From positions 62,001-126,000 of the forward strand of contig NZ_JAATJK010000001.1 of assembly GCF_011927785.1 (NCBI RefSeq): a stretch of DNA of 64,000 nucleotides, written 5' to 3'. Both the position numbers and the translations under genes were made by a program. The notes under the pieces are model-generated. The model saw only the letters and a list, made by a program, of their open reading frames with translations. It had not been told where the DNA came from and ran no database searches. Positions 34,160 to 42,930 of the stretch are shown here, piece by piece (within the stretch, counting starts at the first letter, position 1; the number at the start of each line of letters is the position of its first letter). The DNA is from Micromonospora profundi. GTDB lineage: Bacteria > Actinomycetota > Actinomycetes > Mycobacteriales > Micromonosporaceae.

Positions 34160-34480
34160 GTGGACCATATCTGCGTGGTGACGACGGTGGTGGATGCGCG
34201 TTCGGTCGCCGACGTGCTGGCGGCCGCGGCCGTCGCGGGACGGCTCGCCGCCTGCGCCCAGGTCGGCGGTCAGGTGGACAGCACCTACTGGTGGCGTTCC
34301 GGTGTGGACACCAGCACCGAGTGGTCCGTGCAGTTCAAGACCGCGCCGGACCGGCTCGCCGCACTCGTGGACCAGATCCGCGTCAGCCACCCGTACGAGG
34401 TGCCGGAGATCCTGGTGTCCAGAGTGGAGAGCGGACACCCCGGTTACGCCACGTGGGTGCACGAGCACACACGGCCCTGA
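34160..34480 (+). CDS. cutA: CutA divalent-cation tolerance protein
   Basis: CutA is a small trimeric ferredoxin-like protein linked to copper and other divalent-cation tolerance. The 106 residues contain the family pattern: VVTTVVDARSVADVLAAAAVAGRLAACAQV, STYWWRSGVDTSTEW and HPYEVPEILV. It begins with GTG nine bases after the acyltransferase stop codon, so it may be read from the same transcript. Length and motifs are standard. Confidence 0.93.
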   Translation: MDHICVVTTVVDARSVADVLAAAAVAGRLAACAQVGGQVDSTYWWRSGVDTSTEWSVQFKTAPDRLAALVDQIRVSHPYEVPEILVSRVESGHPGYATWVHEHTRP

Positions 34481-34612
34481 CATCGGGGGTTTCAGCCGCC
34501 AGGCCGCCCCGCGGTACATGAACGTCCAGGGCTGCCCACTGATCAGTCCGGAAACGCTCACCTAGGTACGCGCACTCTGGGCAGTCTTCGATCTTGCCTG
34601 GATGATGGCCGG

Positions 34613-37600
34613 GTGGACGATACCCGCTACCCCTGCCCCGCCTGCGGTGCCTCGGCTGATCTGAAGGTCGGGTGCACCGGCTGCCGCCGCCCACCCGACC
34701 CGCTTGCGGCCGAGGTGGTCCGACTGGGGCGGGAGGTCGCCCGGCTGGGGCCGGAGGTGGAGCGGGCTCGCCGGACGTACACCGAGTTGGCTGGGCAGCT
34801 GACGGCGGCCTCGCGGCGGCGGGCCGAGCTGGCGGCGATGGTCCGCGCGGTGCGACCGGCCCCGCAGGTCGTTCAGGCCCCGCAGGTCGTTCAAGGGCCG
34901 CATGTGGTTCAAGCGCCGCAGGTCGCGCCGGGGCAGTACGTCGCCCCGGGGCGCCCCTACGCGCCGGCGCCGGTGGTCGCGACGGGTTCGGGGCCGCGCG
35001 CGGCGGAGACCTCGACCCGGACTGTGCAGGGTCTGCTGTTCGTCCTGGGCGGACTCCTGCTCGGTACGGCAGCGGTGGTCTTCACGGCCGTGGCCTGGGC
35101 GTCGGTGGGGGTCGCTGGCCGGGCGTTGATCCTCGCCGCGGTCACCGCACTCACCCTGGCCGTTCCGCTGCTTGCGGTCCGTCGAGGGCTGCGGGGCACT
35201 GCGGAGACGTTCGCCGCGGTGGGGTTGCTCCTGGTACTGCTCGACGGGTACGCGGCCTGGTCGGTGAACCTGGGCGGGGTGACCGACTGGCCGGGCACCC
35301 GGTACGCCGCGCTGGTCGGGGGGGCCAGCGCGGCGATCGCTGTGGGGTACGCCCGGTTGAGCGGGTTAACCGGGCCGTGGTTCGCCGCCCTGGTGGCCGC
35401 CCAACCGGTGCTGCCGTTGCTCGCCGTGGAGACCGATTTCGGTGCGACAGGCTGGACGCTTGTCCTGCTCGGGGTGGCGCTGCTGAACCTGGCGGTTCTG
35501 TACGCGCTGCGTGACGGGACCGGCTCGGCCCGGTTCGCTGGCCAGATCGTCGCGGGCGCCGGCCAGATCCTCGCGCTGGTGGGCGCCGCAGCCTGCGCCC
35601 TGGTGCCGCTGCTGTACGGGGAGGCGTTCGACTCGCCGCTGCTGGCCGGTGCGCCGCTGCTGTTGGTCGCGCTGACCGCGTTCGGAGCGTCCTGGCTTTT
35701 CGGTGGCCCGGCGCTGCGGACCGTGGCCGCGGCGCTGCTGGTGCCGGTTTTTGCGGCTGCACTGGTGAGCCCGGTGGGCAAACTGTGGCCCTCGCTGCTG
35801 CTGCTCGCGGCGGCGACGGTGGCGCTCGGCCTGGCCGGTGCGGTGCGGCTGCTGCCGGCCGGTTGGCGGACCGGCCCGCGCGTAGGGGCGCTCCTTGTCG
35901 CGGTGGGTGCGGCGCAGGTCGCGCTGGTGATCACCATCGCGTTGGCGTTCACCACCGCTGGCCGGTCGCTGCCGCCGTGGGATGGGGCCGGTCTGGGACC
36001 GGACCTGGGCTGGGGCTGGCAGGTCGCTCCCGCCGTGGCGTTGACGTTCGGCGCGTCGGCGCTGCTGCTACCTCGCAGCGTGTGGGGGGTGCTCGCGTCG
36101 GCCGGCGGGGTGGCGGTGCTGCTCGCCGTACCCATCGCCTGGACAGCGGCGTGGCCGGCCGTGGTCGCCGTCGACCTGGCGGGCGGGGTCGCGCTGCTGC
36201 TCGCCGCGCTGGTCCGCCCGTCGACCCGACCGGCCATCCTGCTGAGCTGGGCTCTCGGTGGTGCTGTCCTGCTCGCCCACGCGCTGCTGGTGGCACTGGC
36301 CGCCCCCGTCGGGTTCCTGGTGGTGCTCGGCACCGTCGCGGTGCTCGGTGTGGCGCTGGCGGTGCGCCGGGCCGTCGGGCCGTACCGGTGGGTCGCGGGT
36401 GTCGGTCTGGCCGTCGCGCAGGTCGCGCTGCCCGGCATCGCCGTGGTGGCGTTGTTCGCGGCGGGCGCACCGCCCTGGTGGCAGGCCCGCGCCGCGCTGG
36501 CCACCGCCGGGCTGGCGCTGGCCGGGGTGCTCGCGGTGCGTCGCCACCGGGAGAACCTGACCGGGTACGCGGTTGGCGGCGCGATCCTCGTGGCGGCCGT
36601 ATCCGGGCTCGCGCCACTTGTCGTGGCACGCGACGAGCCCGTGACGCTGTACGCCGCGCTGGCGGCGCTTGGCGTCGCGTTCGTCGCCCGGTGGGACCTG
36701 TCGACGACAGGTGCCGAGCCGGCCGGGTCGGGAGAGCGGCCGGTAGCCGGCGAGCCGTCGGGCACTCAGCCGGCGACCGGGACACCGTCGGCGACCGGAG
36801 GGCCGCAGGCAATCGGGGGAGTGTCGGCGACAGGGGGGCCGTCGGCAATCGGGGGGCCGCCGGCGGTCCCGGGGCCGTCGGCGGTCGGGGGGCCGTCGGC
36901 GGTCGGTCTGCCGGGGGCGCTGAGCGCGGCGGGTGTGGTGCTGGCCGGGGTCGCCGTGCTGGCGGCGCTGCCGACGGTGCTGAGCGCACTCGTGGCGCCG
37001 TACGACGGGTGGGGGAAGGTCTGGTCCGGTGTGCCGACAGTCGTCGCCGAACCGGAGCGGTTCCCCGCCGGGCTGGCGCTTGTGGCAGTGGCACTTGTCG
37101 CCGTACTGCTCGGTCGAGAGGTGCGCCCGCCGTGGCTGCCCGCGCTGCCGTTCGCCGCGGCCGCGCTGCCGGTGCTGCTCGTGGCGGCGGGCGCACCCTG
37201 GCCCGTGCTGCCGGCCGCGATGCTGCTCACCGGGGTGGTCGCTCTGGTGTACGCCGCCCTGGCCGCACCCCGGCCGGCGCTCGCGCCGATCGCCGTACCG
37301 GTGGGGGCGGTGCTTGTCGCGGTCGGGGTGGCAGGGCTCGTGGCCAACCGTGCGGGCACGCTCGCCGCAGAGGGAGTCCTGCTCGTGGCGTCTGTGGTCG
37401 TCGCCGTCGCGGCACGGGCTACCGGGGTGCGTGTCACCGGTTGCCTCGCGGCGATCGGGGCCGCGTGTGCGCTTGCGGTGACCGCCCCGCTTGCTGGCGG
37501 GCAGCCGCTGCGCGCGGCGGCGTACCCGTTGCTGGCGGTGGCCGCGCTGGTCCTGGCCCTCGGTGCGCTGACCGCACGGCCGCGGCCAGCGGCGACCGCC

Positions 37601-38272
37601 GCTCGCGCCCAGATCGGTCGGGTGTTGGACGCCTCCGCGCAGGCGGTGGCTGTGGTGGCGGCGCTGCTGACCGTCGGGTCGACGCGGCACTTCCCGACCA
37701 TCTGTGTGCTGTGGGGTGTGGCAGTTGCGCTGCGGCTGCTGCGCCGGGGCGAGCCGGCCGGCCGACGGTGGGCCTTCGGCGGCATCGCCGCAGTGAGCGA
37801 GTTGATCGGAGTGTGGGTGCTGCTGGAGTCCGGCGGGGTGACGGTGCTGGAGGCGTACACGGTGCCTGCCGCGGTGCTCGCCCTCGGCGCGGGTCTGCTG
37901 GCCCTGCGCACCCGGCCCGACCTGACGAGCTGGCTGGCGCTCGGTCCGGGGCTGGCCGCGGCGCTGCTGCCGAGCCTGGTGTCGGTGCTGGCGGGGCCGG
38001 ACCCGCAGCCCTGGCGGCGGCTGCTTCTCGGTGCGGCGGCGCTGGGCACGGTGCTGGGCGGTGCCAGCCGTCGCTGGCAGGCTCCGGTGGTGCTCGGCGG
38101 CGCGGTGCTGGCGGTCGTGGCGCTGCACGAGGTGGCCCGTAGTTGGGACCTGTTGCCCCGGTGGCTCTACCTGGGCGTGGGTGGGCTGGCGCTGATCGGG
38201 CTCGCCGCCACCTACGAGCGGCGGCGTCGCGATCTGACGCGGCTGCGCGACGCGGTGGGCCGGCTGGGCTGA
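34613..38272 (+). CDS. Very large SCO7613-like multipass membrane protein
   Basis: The 1219-residue protein starts with a zinc-ribbon-like CPACG...CTGC segment (8-26), a coiled helix (about 30-78), and short VVQAPQ repeats, then about 30 hydrophobic helices to the end. The layout fits the SCO7613 family, conserved in Streptomyces and Micromonosporaceae and of unknown function. A soluble Gly/Pro/Ser/Ala-rich insertion of imperfect ATGGPSAIGGP-type units (about 704-765, bases 36722-36920) splits the membrane part. No transporter signature is seen. A zinc ribbon joined to many helices suggests a membrane scaffold or sensor; this is inference. Confidence 0.8.
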   Translation: MDDTRYPCPACGASADLKVGCTGCRRPPDPLAAEVVRLGREVARLGPEVERARRTYTELAGQLTAASRRRAELAAMVRAVRPAPQVVQAPQVVQGPHVVQAPQVAPGQYVAPGRPYAPAPVVATGSGPRAAETSTRTVQGLLFVLGGLLLGTAAVVFTAVAWASVGVAGRALILAAVTALTLAVPLLAVRRGLRGTAETFAAVGLLLVLLDGYAAWSVNLGGVTDWPGTRYAALVGGASAAIAVGYARLSGLTGPWFAALVAAQPVLPLLAVETDFGATGWTLVLLGVALLNLAVLYALRDGTGSARFAGQIVAGAGQILALVGAAACALVPLLYGEAFDSPLLAGAPLLLVALTAFGASWLFGGPALRTVAAALLVPVFAAALVSPVGKLWPSLLLLAAATVALGLAGAVRLLPAGWRTGPRVGALLVAVGAAQVALVITIALAFTTAGRSLPPWDGAGLGPDLGWGWQVAPAVALTFGASALLLPRSVWGVLASAGGVAVLLAVPIAWTAAWPAVVAVDLAGGVALLLAALVRPSTRPAILLSWALGGAVLLAHALLVALAAPVGFLVVLGTVAVLGVALAVRRAVGPYRWVAGVGLAVAQVALPGIAVVALFAAGAPPWWQARAALATAGLALAGVLAVRRHRENLTGYAVGGAILVAAVSGLAPLVVARDEPVTLYAALAALGVAFVARWDLSTTGAEPAGSGERPVAGEPSGTQPATGTPSATGGPQAIGGVSATGGPSAIGGPPAVPGPSAVGGPSAVGLPGALSAAGVVLAGVAVLAALPTVLSALVAPYDGWGKVWSGVPTVVAEPERFPAGLALVAVALVAVLLGREVRPPWLPALPFAAAALPVLLVAAGAPWPVLPAAMLLTGVVALVYAALAAPRPALAPIAVPVGAVLVAVGVAGLVANRAGTLAAEGVLLVASVVVAVAARATGVRVTGCLAAIGAACALAVTAPLAGGQPLRAAAYPLLAVAALVLALGALTARPRPAATAARAQIGRVLDASAQAVAVVAALLTVGSTRHFPTICVLWGVAVALRLLRRGEPAGRRWAFGGIAAVSELIGVWVLLESGGVTVLEAYTVPAAVLALGAGLLALRTRPDLTSWLALGPGLAAALLPSLVSVLAGPDPQPWRRLLLGAAALGTVLGGASRRWQAPVVLGGAVLAVVALHEVARSWDLLPRWLYLGVGGLALIGLAATYERRRRDLTRLRDAVGRLG

Positions 38273-38276
38273 GCGC

Positions 38277-38300
38277 GGGGGTAGGGCGAGCCCTACCCCC
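38277..38300. terminator. Hairpin after the SCO7613-like gene
   Basis: GGGGGTAGGGC pairs perfectly with GCCCTACCCCC around a two-base loop (in practice a four-base loop after opening the last pair). It starts four bases after the stop codon. No T-run follows, but the stem is strong and separates the membrane-protein gene from the desaturase. Confidence 0.8.
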
Positions 38301-38402
38301 CACCCGGGGGTTGCCTGGGTTACTCAGCGCAACTGATTGCCGGAGACTCGACAGTGAACCCCGGGCCACCCGGTGCGGGTGAACCGGGAACAGGGAGCAA
38401 CG

Positions 38403-39455
38403 ATGTCGCTCGGAGCGGTGGCGGAACCGCCGGTACAACGGCGAGGCAGTGATTACGCACAGTTGTCCCGACGGATCAGCCAGGCCGGCTTGCTGGAGCG
38501 GCGTCCCGCCTCGTACGTCGCCCGGATCGTGCTCACCCTCGGTGCCTTCGTGGCCGGCTGGGTGGCCGTCGTCCTGGTCGGCGACTCCTGGTGGCAGCTG
38601 CCACTCGCGGCTCTGCTGGCGGTGGCCACCACCCAGGTCGCGTTCCTCGGTCACGACGCCGGGCACCGGCAGATGTTCCGTCGGCGCGGTCCCAGCGAGT
38701 TGGTGGGGCTGGTGGCCGGCAACCTGGCGGTCGGGCTCAGCTACGGCTGGTGGGTCGACAAGCACAACCGGCACCACGCCAACCCGAACCACGAGGACGA
38801 GGACCCGGACGTCGGCGCCGGCGCCCTGGTGTGGACGCCTGAGCAGGCCATGCAGACCCGCGGGGTCGGCCGGTGGATGGCGCGGCGGCAGGCGTACTTC
38901 TTCTTCCCGATGCTGCTGCTGGAGGGCCTGAACCTGCACGTGGCGAGCATCCGGGCGATCGTCGGCCGCAACCCCGACGGCCGGTACGCCACGCCGATGC
39001 GGCACCGCGCTGTGGAGGCGGGCCTGCTCGTCGCGCACACCGCCGGATACGTGGCACTGCTGTTGGCGGTCATGTCACCGGGCAAGGCGCTGCTCTTCGC
39101 CGTCGTGCACCAGGGGCTGTGGGGCCTGTACATGGGCTGCGCGTTCGCGCCGAACCACAAGGGCATGCCTATGCCGACCGCCGAGGACGAGCTGGACTTC
39201 CTGCGTAAGCAGGTGCTGACCTCGCGCAACGTACGGGGCAGCCGCGTGGTGGACACCGCGCTGGGCGGGCTCAACTACCAGATCGAGCACCACCTGTTCC
39301 CGAACATGCCGCGGGCCAACCTGCGCCGGGCACAGCCGATCGTCCGCGCCTACTGTGCGGAGCAGGGCATCTCGTACGCCGAGACCGGGCTGATCGAGTC
39401 GTACCGGCAGGCGCTCGGTCACCTGCACGAGGTGGGCCGGCCGCTGCGCGGCTGA
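38403..39455 (+). CDS. Membrane fatty acid desaturase
   Basis: This di-iron enzyme inserts a double bond into acyl chains. The 350 residues have the three histidine boxes HDAGH (from His84), HNRHH (from His121) and QIEHH (from His294-296), with four or more hydrophobic helices between them, and the late NYQIEHHLFPNMPR of the delta-5/6-type acyl-lipid desaturases. An ATG at 38403 with GGGAG five bases upstream is the start; a GTG at 38373 is less likely. The last eight codons including the stop are part of a 24-bp tandem duplication. Confidence 0.95.
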   Translation: MSLGAVAEPPVQRRGSDYAQLSRRISQAGLLERRPASYVARIVLTLGAFVAGWVAVVLVGDSWWQLPLAALLAVATTQVAFLGHDAGHRQMFRRRGPSELVGLVAGNLAVGLSYGWWVDKHNRHHANPNHEDEDPDVGAGALVWTPEQAMQTRGVGRWMARRQAYFFFPMLLLEGLNLHVASIRAIVGRNPDGRYATPMRHRAVEAGLLVAHTAGYVALLLAVMSPGKALLFAVVHQGLWGLYMGCAFAPNHKGMPMPTAEDELDFLRKQVLTSRNVRGSRVVDTALGGLNYQIEHHLFPNMPRANLRRAQPIVRAYCAEQGISYAETGLIESYRQALGHLHEVGRPLRG

Positions 39456-39503
39456 GTGGGCCGGCCGCTGCGCGGCTGAGCGGGTCGGCCGCTGCGCGGT
39501 TCG
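39432..39503 (+). repeat. 24-bp tandem duplication spanning the desaturase stop codon
   Basis: The unit beginning GTGGGCCGGCCGCTG at 39432-39455 ends with the desaturase stop codon. It is repeated exactly at 39456-39479 and imperfectly from 39480. Each full unit contains the terminal VGRPLRG coding sequence and a TGA, so the later copies are untranslated. This looks like recent slippage or unequal exchange. Confidence 0.9.
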
Positions 39504-39556
39504 AGTGGTCCCGGCCGCTGGTCGATGCCGGCGGCCGGCACCGGTAGGGTCGGCGC

Positions 39557-39625
39557 ATGGCAGACCTGCTCACCGCACACGCGGTACGAGATGACTCGAA
39601 CGAGATCATGCGGAGTGCCTCATGA
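39557..39625 (+). CDS. 22-codon reading frame coupled to the FHA gene
   Basis: An ATG at 39557 opens MADLLTAHAVRDDSNEIMRSAS and ends with a TGA that overlaps the FHA gene start (ATGA). There is no strong Shine-Dalgarno motif before it, and the FHA gene has none of its own, so the FHA protein may depend on translation of this short frame. No homology is recognised. It may be a leader peptide or simply a re-initiation device, or chance. Confidence 0.4.
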   Translation: MADLLTAHAVRDDSNEIMRSAS

Positions 39626-40776
39626 GGTTCGAGATCAGCAAGGTGCTCGATGCCATCGAGGGTCGGGTCTGCACGGACCCGTCGCTGGCCCGTGCCGTGC
39701 TCGACCTGGCCGAGGTGATCCGCTACCAGGACATCGACGGCGGTCGGCCGGCAAGCCTGCTGCGCCTCGGCATGGTCATCGACGCGCTCTCCCGCGAGTT
39801 GGAGGAGGACAGCGTCCAGGTGTACGCCGTGGTGCACCGGGCTCTGCTCTCCGACGCGGACCTCACCTCCAACGAGCGGATGGTCGTCCGCCGCTGGGCC
39901 GACGACGGCCTCGTCGAGGTGCTCGACAACCCCGGTGACCGGATGCTCGAGGTCGCCGACCTGCTGGGGCTGCCGGTGCTCAGCCGGGTCCGCTTCGACG
40001 GCCTGCGTGGCCGGTTCCCCTGGCTTGTCGAGCAGCCCGGTCGAGTGGTGGCCCCGGTGCCCGGCGCTGGTGGGCCGGTGTTCATCGCGCACGTCGGCGG
40101 CGGGCACACACCCGTTGCCGGCAAGCGCTCGCCGACCGGCGTGAAGCTGCTGGCCCGCCAGTGGCGGTGCTCGGAGTCGGGTTGCGCGCTGTTCGGCGGT
40201 GGCGGTGGGGGCGGCGCGTTCGCCGACCTGACCGGTGGGGCGGACCGCAGCCCGGCGGCGCAGCCACCGCCCGCTCTGCGCAACGGTGTGCCCACCTGCC
40301 CCCGGCACGGCGTACGGCTCGGTGACGGCGGCCCGCGGCCGCGCAGCGAGGTGCTCGCGGTGCGCGTCGGTGGCCTGGTCCGGCGGCGGTTCGTGCTCAC
40401 CGAGGACCAGCCTGTGGTGGCTGGGCGTGCCCCCGAGCAGGACGGCGGGATCATGCTCGGGCAGTGGCTCAACGACGAGGCGCGGCGGTGGATCAGCCGC
40501 GGTCACGTCCATTTCGAGCTGCGGGTCGGCGAGGTCATCGTGACCGACATCAGCACCAACGGCTCCGGCATCCGGCCCTCCGGCTCGATGGCCGAGTCGG
40601 ACCGGATTCCGCTGGCCCCCCAGCAGTCGAGGGTGCTGGGTGAGGCCGACATGGTCGAGCTCTACCCGGGGGTGCAGATCGGTAGGGCCGAGGAACTGCC
40701 CACCGGTGCCCCGTTCACCCCCACGTCGGTGATGGCGGAGGCCCCGACGATGGCGATGCGACTGCCCCGTCCCTGA
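39622..40776 (+). CDS. FHA-domain protein with a possible Cys/His zinc site
   Basis: The 384-residue protein has an N-terminal helical region (about 1-130) with no known family, a middle region with CSESGC and CPRHG separated by a Gly-rich loop (about 178-232) that could bind a metal, and a C-terminal FHA domain (about 265-355) with VVAGRAPE, SRGHVHFEL and TDISTNGSGI. FHA domains bind phosphothreonine peptides, so it probably reads out a Ser/Thr kinase. The gene stands alone apart from the 22-codon frame before it and ends at a strong bidirectional hairpin. Confidence 0.85.
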   Translation: MRFEISKVLDAIEGRVCTDPSLARAVLDLAEVIRYQDIDGGRPASLLRLGMVIDALSRELEEDSVQVYAVVHRALLSDADLTSNERMVVRRWADDGLVEVLDNPGDRMLEVADLLGLPVLSRVRFDGLRGRFPWLVEQPGRVVAPVPGAGGPVFIAHVGGGHTPVAGKRSPTGVKLLARQWRCSESGCALFGGGGGGGAFADLTGGADRSPAAQPPPALRNGVPTCPRHGVRLGDGGPRPRSEVLAVRVGGLVRRRFVLTEDQPVVAGRAPEQDGGIMLGQWLNDEARRWISRGHVHFELRVGEVIVTDISTNGSGIRPSGSMAESDRIPLAPQQSRVLGEADMVELYPGVQIGRAEELPTGAPFTPTSVMAEAPTMAMRLPRP

Positions 40777-40826
40777 CGTGCCCTGCCCCGCCCGGTGCGG
40801 TGCGGCCCGCCAAGATCCGCACAAGA

Positions 40827-40874
40827 ACAGGGAAAGTGCTGCTTCGGATGGTGTCGAGGCAGCACTTTCCCTGT
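40827..40874. terminator. Bidirectional hairpin between FHA gene and rocD
   Basis: ACAGGGAAAGTGCTGC (40827-40842) pairs perfectly over 16 bp with GCAGCACTTTCCCTGT (40859-40874), loop 16 bases. It lies between two convergent genes, 50 bases after the FHA stop and 20 bases after the rocD stop, so it can stop transcription from both sides. Confidence 0.9.
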
Positions 40875-40894
40875 AGTGCGTTCAGCGTGGTCGG

Positions 40895-42112
40895 TCAGCT
40901 GGCCAGCACTGTGGCGAGCTGGGCCACCGCGAGGTCGATCTCCTCCTCGGTGATCACCAGCGGCGGGGCGAGCCGGATGGTGGAGCCGTGTGTGTCCTTG
41001 GCGAGCACACCGCGCTCGGCGAGCCGCTCGCACGCCTCCCGGCCGCTCATCAGCGCCGGGTCGATGTCCAGACCGGCCCACAGGCCGCGCACGCGTACGC
41101 CGACCAGGCCCTTGCCGACCAGGGCTTCCAGGCCGGCGCGCAGCCGTTCGCCCAGCTCGGCCGAGCGGCGCTGGAACTCGCCGGTGGCCAGCAGCCGGAC
41201 CACCTCGATCGCCACCGCGCACGCGAGGGGGTTGCCGCCGAAGGTGGAGCCGTGCTGGCCGGGCTTGAGGACACCGAGCACGTCGGCGTTCGCGGCCACC
41301 GCCGACACCGGCACGATGCCGCCGCCGAGCGCCTTGCCCAGCAGGTACATGTCCGGCACGACGCCCTCGTGGTCACAGGCGAAGGTCGCGCCGGTACGCC
41401 CCAGGCCGGACTGGATCTCGTCGGCGATGAAGAGCACGTTCCGCTCGGTGCAGACCTGGCGTACGCCCGGCAGGTAGCCGGCTGGCGGCACCACCACACC
41501 CTGCTCGCCCTGGATCGGCTCCAGCAGCACGGCCACCGTGTTCTCGTCGATGGCGGCGGTCAGGGCGGCCAGGTCGCCGTAGGGCACGACAGTGAACCCC
41601 GGGGTGTACGGCCCGAAGTCCGCGCGGGCGTCCTCGTCGGTGGAAAAGCTGACGATGGTGGTGGTCCGGCCGTGGAAGTTGCCCTCGGCGACCACGATGT
41701 TGGCTTGCCCGGCGGGCACGCCCTTGACCTGGTAACCCCACTTGCGGGCGACCTTGATGCCGGTCTCCACCGCCTCGGCGCCGGTGTTCATGGGCAGCAC
41801 CAGATCCTTGCCACACAGTTCGGCCAGCTCACGGCAGAAGTCGGCGAACTGGTCGTGGATGAACGCGCGGCTGGTCAGCGTCAGCCGGTCCAGTTGGGCG
41901 TGCGCGGCGGCGATCAGCTGCGGGTGCCGGTGGCCGAAGTTGAGCGCCGAGTAGCCGGCCAGGCAGTCCAGGTAGCGGCGGCCGTCCACGTCGGTGAGCC
42001 AGGCGCCCTCCGCTGACGAGATCACCACCGGCAGCGGGTGGTAGTTGTGCGCTGTCCAGCGCTCGGCGTCCCGGACCGCTCCCGGCGTACGCAGGATGTC
42101 ATCCACGATCAC
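40895..42112 (-). CDS. rocD: Ornithine--oxo-acid transaminase
   Basis: RocD moves the delta-amino group of ornithine to 2-oxoglutarate, giving glutamate semialdehyde and glutamate with pyridoxal phosphate. The 405 residues show NYHPLPVVI, LDCLAGYSALNFGH, the cofactor-binding NTGAEAVETGIKVARKW, FIADEIQSGLGRTG and the Schiff-base Lys in LLGKALGGG. The GTG at 42112 overlaps the ddaH stop codon (GTGA); an ATG 13 codons earlier lies inside ddaH. The ddaH-rocD order links arginine-derived citrulline/ornithine metabolism to proline and glutamate. Confidence 0.95.
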   Translation of the reverse strand: MIVDDILRTPGAVRDAERWTAHNYHPLPVVISSAEGAWLTDVDGRRYLDCLAGYSALNFGHRHPQLIAAAHAQLDRLTLTSRAFIHDQFADFCRELAELCGKDLVLPMNTGAEAVETGIKVARKWGYQVKGVPAGQANIVVAEGNFHGRTTTIVSFSTDEDARADFGPYTPGFTVVPYGDLAALTAAIDENTVAVLLEPIQGEQGVVVPPAGYLPGVRQVCTERNVLFIADEIQSGLGRTGATFACDHEGVVPDMYLLGKALGGGIVPVSAVAANADVLGVLKPGQHGSTFGGNPLACAVAIEVVRLLATGEFQRRSAELGERLRAGLEALVGKGLVGVRVRGLWAGLDIDPALMSGREACERLAERGVLAKDTHGSTIRLAPPLVITEEEIDLAVAQLATVLAS

Positions 42113-42930
42113 TTGCTTGCCTTTCCCTGACGGAGTCGCAGCGTGCAGCACTTCGGTCCGCCGCCGGCCTTACGCAGCTCGGAAAGGTCGACGCCGATGG
42201 TTTCGTAGCCCCGGTCGCGCAGTGCGGCGGCCAGGTCGGTGGCCTGGACGGGCAGCACCACATGCCGGCCGTCGCTGACCGCGTTGAGCCCCAGCACCTC
42301 GGCGTCGGCCATCGTGGCGTGCACCGCGTCGGGGAAGAGCCGCCGCAGCACGGCCTGGCTGCCGGGGGAGAACGCCTCGGGCAGGTACGCGACCGTCCGC
42401 TCGTCGAGCACTGTCAGCGCGGTGTCCAGGTGATAGAAGCGCGGGTCGACCAGTTGCAGGGTGACCACGGGGTAGCCGAAGACCTCCTGCAACTGGGCGT
42501 GCGCGGCGTGCGCGGTGCGGAAGCCGGTACCGGCCAGCAGGTGGTCACCGGCCAGCAGGATGTCGCCTTCGCCCTCGTTGACGTGCTTGGGGTCGGACAC
42601 CTCGAAGCCGGCGGCCTCGAACCAGGCCCGGTAGGCGGGCGCCTCGTCGGCGCGCTGCGGGTCGCGGAACTGCACGGCCATCGCCTTGCCGTCGATCACG
42701 GTGCCGCCGTTGGCGGCGAAGACCATGTCGGGCAGGCCGGGCACCGGGGTGATCTCCTCGACGGAGTGGCCCAGGTCGCTGTAGATCTGGCGCAGCTGCT
42801 CCCACTGCCGGACGGCCAGAGCCGTGTCGACAGGTGCGCTCGGGTCCATCCAGGGGTTGATCGCGTAGTCGACGGCGAAGTACGTCGGCCGGCACATCAA
42901 AAGGCGCTGGCTTGTGGCGTCCATCGTCAT
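42109..42930 (-). CDS. ddaH: Dimethylargininase-type amidinotransferase-fold hydrolase
   Basis: DdaH hydrolyses methylated arginines to citrulline and methylamines. The 273-residue protein shares the arginine-deiminase fold: RPTYFAVDYAINPWMD at the N terminus, the MVFAANGG segment, EGEGDILL, FYHLDTAL with the catalytic His, and the nucleophile Cys in GGGPKCCTLRL. It could act on arginine itself or another guanidine; substrate is inferred from family and from coupling to rocD. ATG at 42930 has GGGAG eight bases upstream; ATG at 42924 is also possible (AGGA at eight bases). Confidence 0.88.
   Translation of the reverse strand: MTMDATSQRLLMCRPTYFAVDYAINPWMDPSAPVDTALAVRQWEQLRQIYSDLGHSVEEITPVPGLPDMVFAANGGTVIDGKAMAVQFRDPQRADEAPAYRAWFEAAGFEVSDPKHVNEGEGDILLAGDHLLAGTGFRTAHAAHAQLQEVFGYPVVTLQLVDPRFYHLDTALTVLDERTVAYLPEAFSPGSQAVLRRLFPDAVHATMADAEVLGLNAVSDGRHVVLPVQATDLAAALRDRGYETIGVDLSELRKAGGGPKCCTLRLRQGKASK

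Noticed and set aside
34957..36765. 602-codon minus-strand frame in the SCO7613-like gene
   Set aside because: Ser/Thr/Ala/Pro-only composition, typical of antisense to a hydrophobic GC-rich gene.
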